Shown piece by piece: positions 43,033 through 49,996 of a stretch of 64,000 nt of DNA (the first letter of the stretch is position 1; each line of letters starts with the position of its first letter). The stretch is from the NCBI GenBank assembly GCA_017399105.1, contig JAFQEJ010000009.1:1-64000 (forward strand). The letters run 5' to 3'. Source of the DNA: Clostridia bacterium. GTDB lineage: Bacteria; Bacillota; Clostridia; Oscillospirales; CAG-272. A program made the position numbers and the translations under genes. The notes beneath the pieces were generated by a model. That model was not told where the DNA came from. It was given only the letters and a program-made list of their open reading frames with translations, and did no database searches.

Positions 43033-43194
43033 ATGTATGCTCCTTTGGAGGATTTTTTGGGAAGATTATCACTTCGAATGAGGTTCAGCGGATGTGAATG
43101 TACCGATTTCTTACTTTGCTTTCGCTCACACGAAAGAAAGTAGGAACCCTGCAGATTGAAGTTTAGCTAAGCTTCGACTCACTTGCCCTAAACC

Positions 43195-44439
43195 TTACCC
43201 CTCAGCACTCTGCAGATACGCCGCCTGCTTCTCGGAGAGCACATCCACACCGGCACCAAGAGAGCGCAGCTTCAGCGCCGCAACCTCGGCATCAATCTCG
43301 CGCGGAACCTGATAAACCTTCTTCTCCAGCGTTCCCGCAGTCTTGACAAGATACTCCAGGCTCTTCGCCTGAATAGCAAAGCTCATATCCATAATCTCCG
43401 CCGGATGTCCGTTTCCTGCCGCCAGATTCACAAGACGTCCCTCTGCAAGCAGATTGAGAATCCGTCCGTCGGGCAGTCTGTAGCCGGTAATGTTGGGCTT
43501 GCGCTCCCATATCTCTTCTGCCATGTCAGCAAGTGCTACCTTGTCTATCTCCACGTCAAAATGACCCGAATTTGCAAGAAGCACGCCGTCCTTCATCTTC
43601 TCAAGATGCTCGCGGCGAATGACATCGCAGCAGCCGGTCACCGTGATGAAGAGATCACCCAGCGGCGCAGCCTCCTCCATGGGCATCACGCGGAAGCCGT
43701 CCATGACAGCCTCAATCGCCTTGACGGGATCGATCTCGGTCACAATTACAACCGCACCCATGCCCTTGGCACGCATTGCAATGCCCTTGCCGCACCAGCC
43801 GTAGCCGGCAACAACGACCGTCTTGCCTGCAATAATCAGATTGGTGCTGTTCATGATGCCGTCCAGCGTCGACTGACCGGTGCCGTAGCGGTTGTCAAAG
43901 AGATGCTTGCAGTCGGCATCATTTACATCGACCATGGTATAGTCCAGCTTACCCTGTGCCTGACGGGCAAAGAGACGGTGAATGCCTGTGGTGGTCTCCT
44001 CAGCGCCGCCGATGAGATTCTTTCCGTATTCGCGGCACTCGCCATGCAGCAGGTGAGTCAGATCGCCGCCGTCATCAATCATCACGTCGGGGCAGAGCGA
44101 GAGCGTCTTCTTCAGATGCTTCTCATAGGTCTCAGCATCTACGCCGCGGTATGCGTTCACCTCAAAGCCCTGAGATGCCAGAGCTGCCGCCACATCGTCC
44201 TGGGTAGAGAGCGGATTGCAGCCGGTCACCCAAACCTCAGCGCCGCCGGCAGCCAGCGTCATGGCAAGATAAGCGGTCTTCGCCTCCAGATGAATTGACA
44301 TGGAGATCTTCTTGCCCGCAAACGGCTTGGTGCGGGAAAATTCCTCGTTGATGATGTTAAGCACGGGCATGTAGCTGCGCACCCAGTTGATTTTATCCAT
44401 ACCGGATTTGGCAAGGTTGATATCTTTGATTTCGCTCAT
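43195..44439 (-). CDS. ahcY: Adenosylhomocysteinase
   Basis: A 414-residue S-adenosyl-L-homocysteine hydrolase, which splits SAH into adenosine and homocysteine and so removes the inhibitor of methyltransferases. Visible motifs are NPLSTQDDVAAAL in the substrate domain, VVAGYGWCGKGIAMRAKGMG (NAD-binding), ANSGHFDVEID, and the C-terminal AGNGHPAEIMDMSFA. It is about 20 residues shorter than many relatives and lacks the usual end with a lysine-tyrosine pair seen in eukaryotic enzymes, which fits a subset of bacterial forms. ATG 44439 follows AAAGGATT, and a strong promoter precedes it. Confidence 0.96.
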   Translation of the reverse strand: MSEIKDINLAKSGMDKINWVRSYMPVLNIINEEFSRTKPFAGKKISMSIHLEAKTAYLAMTLAAGGAEVWVTGCNPLSTQDDVAAALASQGFEVNAYRGVDAETYEKHLKKTLSLCPDVMIDDGGDLTHLLHGECREYGKNLIGGAEETTTGIHRLFARQAQGKLDYTMVDVNDADCKHLFDNRYGTGQSTLDGIMNSTNLIIAGKTVVVAGYGWCGKGIAMRAKGMGAVVIVTEIDPVKAIEAVMDGFRVMPMEEAAPLGDLFITVTGCCDVIRREHLEKMKDGVLLANSGHFDVEIDKVALADMAEEIWERKPNITGYRLPDGRILNLLAEGRLVNLAAGNGHPAEIMDMSFAIQAKSLEYLVKTAGTLEKKVYQVPREIDAEVAALKLRSLGAGVDVLSEKQAAYLQSAEG

Positions 44440-44484
44440 GATTGTAATCCTTTCGATCTGAACAGAATAGATATTGTTGGTTAT

Positions 44485-44513
44485 ATTATAGCAGATAATG
44501 GAGATTTCGTCAA
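44485..44513 (-). promoter_or_regulatory. Promoter of ahcY
   Basis: Minus-strand TTGACG and TATAAT with a 17-base spacer, directly after the terminator of the small cysteine-rich gene. Confidence 0.75.
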
Positions 44514-44546
44514 CAAAAAAAGAGGACAGCTTTCGCTATCCTCCTT
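44514..44546 (-). terminator. Terminator of the small cysteine-rich gene
   Basis: On the minus strand, stem GAGGATAGC/GCTGTCCTC (one mismatch) closes on GAAA and is followed by seven T. A near-identical hairpin occurs at 57214-57242. Confidence 0.88.
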
Positions 44547-44592
44547 TGATGAAGCAGTTGAAATGAATGAAATCCAATACAAGCCCGCCGAC

Positions 44593-44730
44593 TCAGTTGC
44601 AGCCACAGTCGTAGCCATGATCTCTGCCACAGACGCCATCGCCGCTGCCGCACATGGAAATGATGATGAGCAGAGCAATCAGAATTACCCAGAAATTGCA
44701 GTTTTCAAAGATATTGTTAAAGCAGCACAT
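44593..44730 (-). CDS. Small cysteine-rich membrane peptide (45 residues)
   Basis: A short gene, easily missed. ATG 44730 follows a very strong GGAGGAG site, and a strong terminator ends the unit. The peptide starts MCCFNNIFENC, has a hydrophobic stretch WVILIALLIIIS (residues 14-25), and ends in a glycine- and cysteine-rich tail (MCGSGDGVCGRDHGYDCGCN). It resembles the many tiny Cys/Gly-rich membrane peptides of Clostridia, whose role is unknown. Seven cysteines suggest metal binding or disulfide linkage. I found no sign of a modification enzyme or transporter next to it. Confidence 0.75.
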   Translation of the reverse strand: MCCFNNIFENCNFWVILIALLIIISMCGSGDGVCGRDHGYDCGCN

Positions 44731-44834
44731 AATTTTGCTCCTCCTTTTTTATTGGGCGAAGCGCGCCGAACCTGACGGCGTGTCGCTCTGATAATAGAAT
44801 ATGCAGAAGGGCGTCGATTGCTACTTTTTTCTGC

Positions 44835-46526
44835 TTACTGACCGCGGGCAATGCGGATATTCTCCAGGTGCTCAGGTTCTGTGGTGGCAAAAAGGCTGTA
44901 ACCGTTTGGTTTTGCCACAAAATAATAATATTCGGTCTTGTCGGGATAGAGCGCATAGCTGATCGCATTGAGCGAGGGGTTGGAGATGGGGCCGGGAGGA
45001 AGTCCCGGGTTGGTGTAGGTGTTGTAGGGCGAATCCAGCTCGGTATCCTCGTGGGTCAGCTCACTCTTGCGGTCGGTGCCCAGCGCGTACTGAATGGTCG
45101 CGTCACTGTCAAGTCTCTTCATAAAGGCAGATGACTTCAGACGGTTGTGGAATACCGACGAGATCGCGCCGTATTCCTCTGCGTACTTCGCCTCCATCTG
45201 AATCATCGAGGCGAGAATGATCACCTCGTCCACGCTCAGACCCAGCTCGTCACAGCGCTCCTTGTAGGCGATGTCAAACTTGGTCGCAAAGTTGTCGAGC
45301 AGCTTGCGCAGAATCTGCGTCTCTGTCCAGTCGGTGTAGAATTCATAGGTGTCGGGGAAGAGATAACCCTCCAGACGGTAGCGGCGGTCGGGATCCATGC
45401 TGCCGTCAAGCTCGGCGATGAACCAGTAATCCGAGAAATCGGCATTCTGAATCGCATCGGCAAAGCCTGCCCGTGTGCCCATGCCGTAGGAGACAAAGAG
45501 ATCGATGATCTCGTCCACCGTGTAGCCCTCGGGGATGGTGATACGCTCGATTGCACGAACACTCTTGGGAAGGAAGGTCTTGTAGAGATAGTCGTAGTTC
45601 ATGGAGGTGCTCACCATGTGCTCGCCTGCCACGAATTCGACCTCCTCCAGATCGCGTCTGATGCGGGTGTAGAGCGAGAAGATCTTGGGGTATTCGATGA
45701 CGCCCTCTGCATAGAGCTCCTCGGCGATGTCGTCGATGGTGGCATTGTTCTCAATCTGCACGGCGATTTCCTCGGTAGGCTTCACAAAGGCGAAGACATC
45801 GTTGGCAATCACAATGATATAGTAGCTGAGGAAGCCCGAGATCACCAGCACCGACATGATGTAGACAATCGCCTTGAGCAGACTGCCCAGCGCAGAGCCG
45901 CCCACATAACGAACCTTGACCTTTTTCTTCTTTGGCTTGGCTGATGTGGATTTAGGTGCGGTTTCCGCAGGCTTTTCGGTTTTTGCTGCGGCATCGGCAG
46001 ATGATGCATTGCCGGGGCGCTTGACATTTACATATTCAATGCCTCGGGGAGCGGGTTTTTGTTCCCTTCCGTTGGTTGGAACCGGAGCCTGCCGTCTTTC
46101 GGTCGGAACCGGAGTCTGCCCCTGTGTCGAAGCCTGTCTCTGTCCGGCTGCAGACTGGGGCTGTACCGGACGCGGTGTGCCCTGATTCTGCGCGGGACGG
46201 GATTGTGCAGGGTGCTGCGGCTGAGTCTGTGCGGGGCGCGCTTGATTCTGCTGTCCCCGGGTCGGTATCACGCGAGTCTGCATGTTTGCAGGATTCTCTG
46301 TCGGTCTTGACTGAGCCTGCGCCGCGGGAGTTTGCGTTGGTCTTGACTGAGCCTGCGCCGCGGGAGCCTGCATCGGTCTTGACTGCGGCTGTATTACGGG
46401 AGCTTGCGAGGGGCGTTCCTGCATCTGCGGGGCGGTACCTGCCTGCTCGGATGGAATTCGGCGGGCGGCGCGGCGCTTTTTCGGCTGCTCGCTGCCCGGA
46501 ATTTGCCCGTTCGGGGTTGTGTTCAT
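44835..46526 (-). CDS. mltG: Endolytic murein transglycosylase MltG (YceG-like)
   Basis: A 563-residue protein that cuts nascent glycan strands and sets peptidoglycan chain length. The first 200 residues are a low-complexity proline/glutamine/arginine/alanine region with imperfect repeats (AAQAQSRPTQTP). One membrane helix follows at about 215-237. The extracellular YceG domain carries ITIPEGYTVDEII, the catalytic glutamate in ASMIQMEAKYAEEYG, and the ending GLPPGPISNPSLNAI. The long disordered cytoplasmic arm is unusual, since most MltG proteins have a short one. It is followed by the CPBP protease gene in the reverse-transcribed order. Confidence 0.94.
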   Translation of the reverse strand: MNTTPNGQIPGSEQPKKRRAARRIPSEQAGTAPQMQERPSQAPVIQPQSRPMQAPAAQAQSRPTQTPAAQAQSRPTENPANMQTRVIPTRGQQNQARPAQTQPQHPAQSRPAQNQGTPRPVQPQSAAGQRQASTQGQTPVPTERRQAPVPTNGREQKPAPRGIEYVNVKRPGNASSADAAAKTEKPAETAPKSTSAKPKKKKVKVRYVGGSALGSLLKAIVYIMSVLVISGFLSYYIIVIANDVFAFVKPTEEIAVQIENNATIDDIAEELYAEGVIEYPKIFSLYTRIRRDLEEVEFVAGEHMVSTSMNYDYLYKTFLPKSVRAIERITIPEGYTVDEIIDLFVSYGMGTRAGFADAIQNADFSDYWFIAELDGSMDPDRRYRLEGYLFPDTYEFYTDWTETQILRKLLDNFATKFDIAYKERCDELGLSVDEVIILASMIQMEAKYAEEYGAISSVFHNRLKSSAFMKRLDSDATIQYALGTDRKSELTHEDTELDSPYNTYTNPGLPPGPISNPSLNAISYALYPDKTEYYYFVAKPNGYSLFATTEPEHLENIRIARGQ

Positions 46527-46623
46527 AACAATTCCCTTTCTTTCAAATGGGATAACGATGGATATCGTTTATTGGTATAAAAATCAGCGGCATCATATGC
46601 GGGCATTATATGCGGGCATTATA

Positions 46624-47571
46624 TTATATGCCTATCATCGAAATGATGAAGAAGATCAGTACGCACACCAGAAAGGCGGGCGAGGTGATCACGCTGAAGA
46701 GTCCTGTGAATTTTTTCCTGTTTTCCTTATAATAAGACGGTGTTGCCAGCGATTGTGTTCCGTAAATATAGTAAATACTTTCCGAGGTGCCCAGCAGTGT
46801 GATCATAAAGCCGAGAAAAATCAGGCAGACAAAGAAGCGCAGAAAGATCGCGTTTGTCGGCTGATTGAGCAGGCTCATGACCTTCTCGTCGAGGAAGAGC
46901 ACCCAGGCGCTGTAGCCGAAATGGATGAGCAGGGGCGCGGTGACGCTGCGGGTGGTGTAAAACGCCATGCCCAGCAGGATTCCCATGACAAAGAGCAGGG
47001 GAAAATCGGCAGGCGAGAAGGCAAGCATTCCGTAGAGTGCCGCCGAGGTGATCACCGCCGTGGGACAGCCGTACTCGCTGTATTCGGTGAGCAGGATGGC
47101 GCGGAAGATGAATTCCTCGCAGACCGCAGGTACGATGGCGAAGGAGACTAGGATGTAGAGAAAATTCGCGTCTCCCACCGAAGCGGCAGCCTCCTCCAGT
47201 CCCGGCATGATGACAGGCAGCGAAGCCTCCATATGTCCGGTGAACATGCGGATGAGCAGGGAAAAGGAAATCAGCGCGCCGAGTACGGTCAGACAGAAGC
47301 CGATCTTTCCGATGCCGATGGGAGAGAAGCCGAGACGCAGGGTGTAGCCGCTCTCCTTCAGCTTCACATAAAAGATGCCCGGAACGATGAAGACCAGCAG
47401 TCTCACCGCAATGGTCGACAGATAGACGCTCTCCTCACTGCCCAGCGAGAGCAGATCGAGCCCTCCCGACGCGGCGATGAGGATGTAGACCACCAGCACC
47501 AGAATGGGAGCGGTCAGCGCAGGCGTCATGCGAGGCTGTTCTTTTTTGGGAGTTGTGGTTTTAGTTGACAC
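46624..47571 (-). CDS. CPBP-family intramembrane metalloprotease
   Basis: A 315-residue membrane protein with about eight helices. The CPBP (CAAX protease-like, Abi) motif is CEEFIFRAILL with two glutamates and an arginine, and the third motif is LLIHFGYSAW with the histidine. The family asparagine or aspartate after this histidine is not evident, so activity is likely but not certain. Known relatives process peptides, lipoproteins or bacteriocin immunity factors. It overlaps the formyl-THF cyclo-ligase gene by 11 bases, forming a unit with it and the genes upstream. Confidence 0.88.
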   Translation of the reverse strand: MSTKTTTPKKEQPRMTPALTAPILVLVVYILIAASGGLDLLSLGSEESVYLSTIAVRLLVFIVPGIFYVKLKESGYTLRLGFSPIGIGKIGFCLTVLGALISFSLLIRMFTGHMEASLPVIMPGLEEAAASVGDANFLYILVSFAIVPAVCEEFIFRAILLTEYSEYGCPTAVITSAALYGMLAFSPADFPLLFVMGILLGMAFYTTRSVTAPLLIHFGYSAWVLFLDEKVMSLLNQPTNAIFLRFFVCLIFLGFMITLLGTSESIYYIYGTQSLATPSYYKENRKKFTGLFSVITSPAFLVCVLIFFIISMIGI

Positions 47572-48151
47572 TGAGCGCCCTCACTCCCTTGTCGGTGACC
47601 ATTACGTCCACCGCCAGATCATAGCGACCTCTCGGCACGCGGTTCAGGATGAAATCCTGATAGATCACGCCCACCTTTGTGCCCTTGAAGGCAGGCAGAT
47701 AGCGGTCGTAATAGCCCTTTCCGTAGCCCAGTCTGAAGCCGTTTTTATCAAAAACCAGCGCAGGAACCACACATACTGCATTTCCCTCATCGGTGAGCGG
47801 ATCATAGACCGGCAGCGAAGCGTCCGGCTCGAGAATGCCGAAGGCGCCCGGCTTCAGCTGAGAGCGCGAGGTGATGAAATGATAGGTCATCTTCGCCCGC
47901 TCGGCATCACAGCGTGGGAGCGCCACACGCTTTCCCAGCTCCAATGCACGGTCAATGACAGGATTGATGTCGATCTCCCCGCTCTTCGGTGCGTAAAGCA
48001 GCAGCGTGTCGGCGAAGCGGAAGGTGGCAAGCTGCAGAAAGAGACTGCACACCTTGGCATCCCGCGCTCTCTTCTGCTCGGGAGCAAGCGAGGCTCGCTT
48101 GTCCTTATATCGGGCGCGGATTTCGTTTTTTTGTGTTCTGATTTCGTACAT
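47561..48151 (-). CDS. 5-formyltetrahydrofolate cyclo-ligase
   Basis: A 196-residue enzyme that uses ATP to convert 5-formyl-THF to 5,10-methenyl-THF, recovering the storage form of folate. The N-terminus begins with the family helix (KNEIRARYKDKRASLAP), the ATP site includes VPALVFDKNGFRLGYGKGYYDRYL near the middle, and the length is standard. It is encoded between the DJ-1 gene (two bases upstream) and the CPBP protease (11-base overlap), so it is cotranscribed with both. Confidence 0.95.
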   Translation of the reverse strand: MYEIRTQKNEIRARYKDKRASLAPEQKRARDAKVCSLFLQLATFRFADTLLLYAPKSGEIDINPVIDRALELGKRVALPRCDAERAKMTYHFITSRSQLKPGAFGILEPDASLPVYDPLTDEGNAVCVVPALVFDKNGFRLGYGKGYYDRYLPAFKGTKVGVIYQDFILNRVPRGRYDLAVDVMVTDKGVRALSVN

Positions 48152-48154
48152 AGC

Positions 48155-48694
48155 TTATGCAAAAACCGATTCCTTTATTTTGTCAGCGCAGCTTTTTCCG
48201 CGCAGTGCTTCAATCAGTGCAAGACCAAATTCCACCGATGCACCCATGGCGATGGCAGTGATCAGCTTTCCGTCGCGCACCACATGCGCTTCCGAGAGCC
48301 GCGCACCGGTCAGCTTGTCCTCAAAGCCGGGATAGCAGACAGCCTCTCTGCCCGCTGTCAGACCAAGCGCGCCCAGCACAGAGGGAGCCGCACAGATGGC
48401 AGCTACAAAAGAGCCTGCCTCCCACGCCGCCATGACCGCATCGGTCACCGCTTTACATGCGCCCAGATTCAGCGTACCCGGCATTCCGCCCGGCAGCATC
48501 ACAAGCTCGGGGATGTCATTGCCAAGCTCCGCCGCCGTTGTATCGGCGATCACCGTCATTCCGTGGGCAGCCTTCACGGCGGTTGTTTCGTTAATCGAGA
48601 CTGTCACAACCTCAATTCCCGCGCGCCGCATCAGATCAACCGGGCAAAGCCCTTCAATCGGTTCAAATCCGTCTGCAAGATATACATGTACCAT
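48155..48694 (-). CDS. DJ-1/PfpI family protein
   Basis: A 179-residue protein of the DJ-1 subgroup. The nucleophilic cysteine is in AAICAAPSVLG (C101) and the helper glutamate in GFEPIEGL (E11 or E14). Such proteins have been linked to methylglyoxal or thiol-damage repair; YajL and ThiJ are names used for close relatives. The reaction should not be taken as proven. It sits just upstream of the folate enzyme, with a three-base gap. Confidence 0.9.
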   Translation of the reverse strand: MVHVYLADGFEPIEGLCPVDLMRRAGIEVVTVSINETTAVKAAHGMTVIADTTAAELGNDIPELVMLPGGMPGTLNLGACKAVTDAVMAAWEAGSFVAAICAAPSVLGALGLTAGREAVCYPGFEDKLTGARLSEAHVVRDGKLITAIAMGASVEFGLALIEALRGKSCADKIKESVFA

Positions 48695-48771
48695 GGTAAT
48701 TCTCCTTTTCGTTATTCACCGAGCCGGGTTAAACCGGCGTGGATACCGCCGCAAAAATACGGCTTATGATT

Positions 48772-49446
48772 TTACAGCTTAATCTTCAGCTTTTCTTCCA
48801 CCACGCGGTGAATCATCTCTTCCACCGCCTCGATTGAGAGCGGCTCATCGCCCTCATAACATCTGATTCGCGACCATCCCAGCTTGTCCGAGGCATACAT
48901 CGCCGCGTCATAGCTCCGCCGCATGAAATCACGGTCGAGCTCGTGAATATCCTTCACCTGCCCTGTGGCAGAAGATCGCTTTTCCACCAGCTTCGCCGAA
49001 ATTTCGGGGGTCTGCTCCAGATAGATGGTCAGATCGGGGGTGGGGATGCCGAAGCGCGCAAACTCCAGATCATAGAGCCAGGCGAGAAAGCCATCCCACT
49101 CACAGCGCGGAAGCTTTGCAAGCTGATGAACTGCATTTGCCGAGGTATAGCGGTTGCAGATGACAATTTCGCCTGAGGCAAGCTTGTTTCCCCACTCGGT
49201 TTTGTAGGAGATATAGCGGTCGCAGGCATAGAATGCCGATGCGGCAAAAGCGTTGGTATCGTCGGGAGAGCTTCCGATGCCGCCGCCAAGGTAGAGGCGG
49301 ACGAGGGAGGAGCTTTCGCTGTCGTAGCGGGGAAAGGAGATCAGCGATGCAGGGTGGCCTGCGCGGGCGAGAGCAGCCTGAAGAAGCTCGCTTTGTGTGC
49401 CTTTGCCTGAGCCATCCAGACCGTCGATTGCGATAAGATATGACAT
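48772..49446 (-). CDS. tmk: Thymidylate kinase-like protein
   Basis: A 224-residue nucleotide kinase. The P-loop is AIDGLDGSGKGTQSELL (about residues 7-23). The DR-x motif is present in CDRYISYKTEWG, and NRYTSANAVHQ and YLEQTPEISAKLVEKR follow (the LID and TxxE-type segments). It phosphorylates dTMP to dTDP with ATP. It is a little longer than typical Tmk (about 205-215), and its details resemble the Tmk-like kinases found in some Clostridia, so the nucleotide preference is inferred. A repeat-filled gap separates it from ftsK. Confidence 0.88.
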   Translation of the reverse strand: MSYLIAIDGLDGSGKGTQSELLQAALARAGHPASLISFPRYDSESSSLVRLYLGGGIGSSPDDTNAFAASAFYACDRYISYKTEWGNKLASGEIVICNRYTSANAVHQLAKLPRCEWDGFLAWLYDLEFARFGIPTPDLTIYLEQTPEISAKLVEKRSSATGQVKDIHELDRDFMRRSYDAAMYASDKLGWSRIRCYEGDEPLSIEAVEEMIHRVVEEKLKIKL

Positions 49447-49491
49447 GTTCGTGTACCTATAGAGTGTTTATTTTCGATAATCGTTAGTAAT

Positions 49492-49643
49492 CGGCAACTT
49501 CGTTGCCGTGCGAGGGGGATAGGAACCAATCTCTAAAGCGAACCAGAGGTTCGCTTCTGAAAAAGCCGGAGGCTTTTTCCAATGCCAAGCGGAGCTTGGC
49601 TATGCCGAAGTTTCCTCCCCCTCACGCTCCCCCAACCTCCTTG
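49492..49643 (+). repeat. Structured repeat element, left copy
   Basis: An element of about 150 bases built of hairpins in order: GGCAAC-TTC-GTTGCC; GCGAACC-AGA-GGTTCGC; GAAAAAGCC-GGA-GGCTTTTTC; GCCAAGC-GGA-GCTTGGC. An outer stem pairs a GCGAGGGGGATAGGAA arm with a TTTCCTCCCCCTCACGC arm. The right copy at 52831-52982 lies on the opposite strand with changed but still paired stems. Confidence 0.8.
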
Positions 49644-49702
49644 GCTGGCGTCAAGGCTAAGGGGGAGAGAAAGTGGTATTAGTCCAAAGCAGTATTCCGT
49701 AA

Positions 49703-49996
49703 CACCATCTCCATGGAGATGCAGGTGCACTTAAATATCGTCGTTTCTCAACACCATCTCCGTGGAGATGCAGGTGCATTTAGATATCGTCATTCCTCAA
49801 CACCATCTCCGTGGAGATGCAGGTGCATTTAGATATCGTCATTCCTTAACACCATCTCCGTGGAGATGCAGGTGCATTTAGATATCGTCATTCCTCAACA
49901 CCATCTCCGTGGAGATGCAGGTGCATTTAGATATCGTCATTCCTCAACACCATCTCCGTGGAGATGCAGGTGCATTTAGATATCGTCATTCCTCAA
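49703..49996 (-). repeat. Tandem array of six 49-bp repeats derived from the ftsK end
   Basis: Copies of CACCATCTCC start at 49703, 49752, 49801, 49850, 49899 and 49948, exactly 49 bases apart, and again inside the gene end at 49997. Each unit contains the last 9 codons of ftsK (encoding MVLRNDDI and stop) and a flank with the palindrome CATCTCC-GT-GGAGATG. The outermost unit (49703) is the most diverged. There are no spacers, so this is not CRISPR. Since 49 is not a multiple of three, the copies cannot extend the frame. Confidence 0.92.

Noticed and set aside
44593..44730. The cysteine-rich peptide as a modified peptide (RiPP) precursor
   Set aside because: No maturation enzyme is adjacent, and the hydrophobic core points to a membrane peptide. 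The radical SAM gene at 33610 is 11 kb away.
49703..49996. Regular 49-bp repeats as a CRISPR array
   Set aside because: Repeats are contiguous without spacers, derive from the ftsK 3' end, and no cas genes exist in the window.
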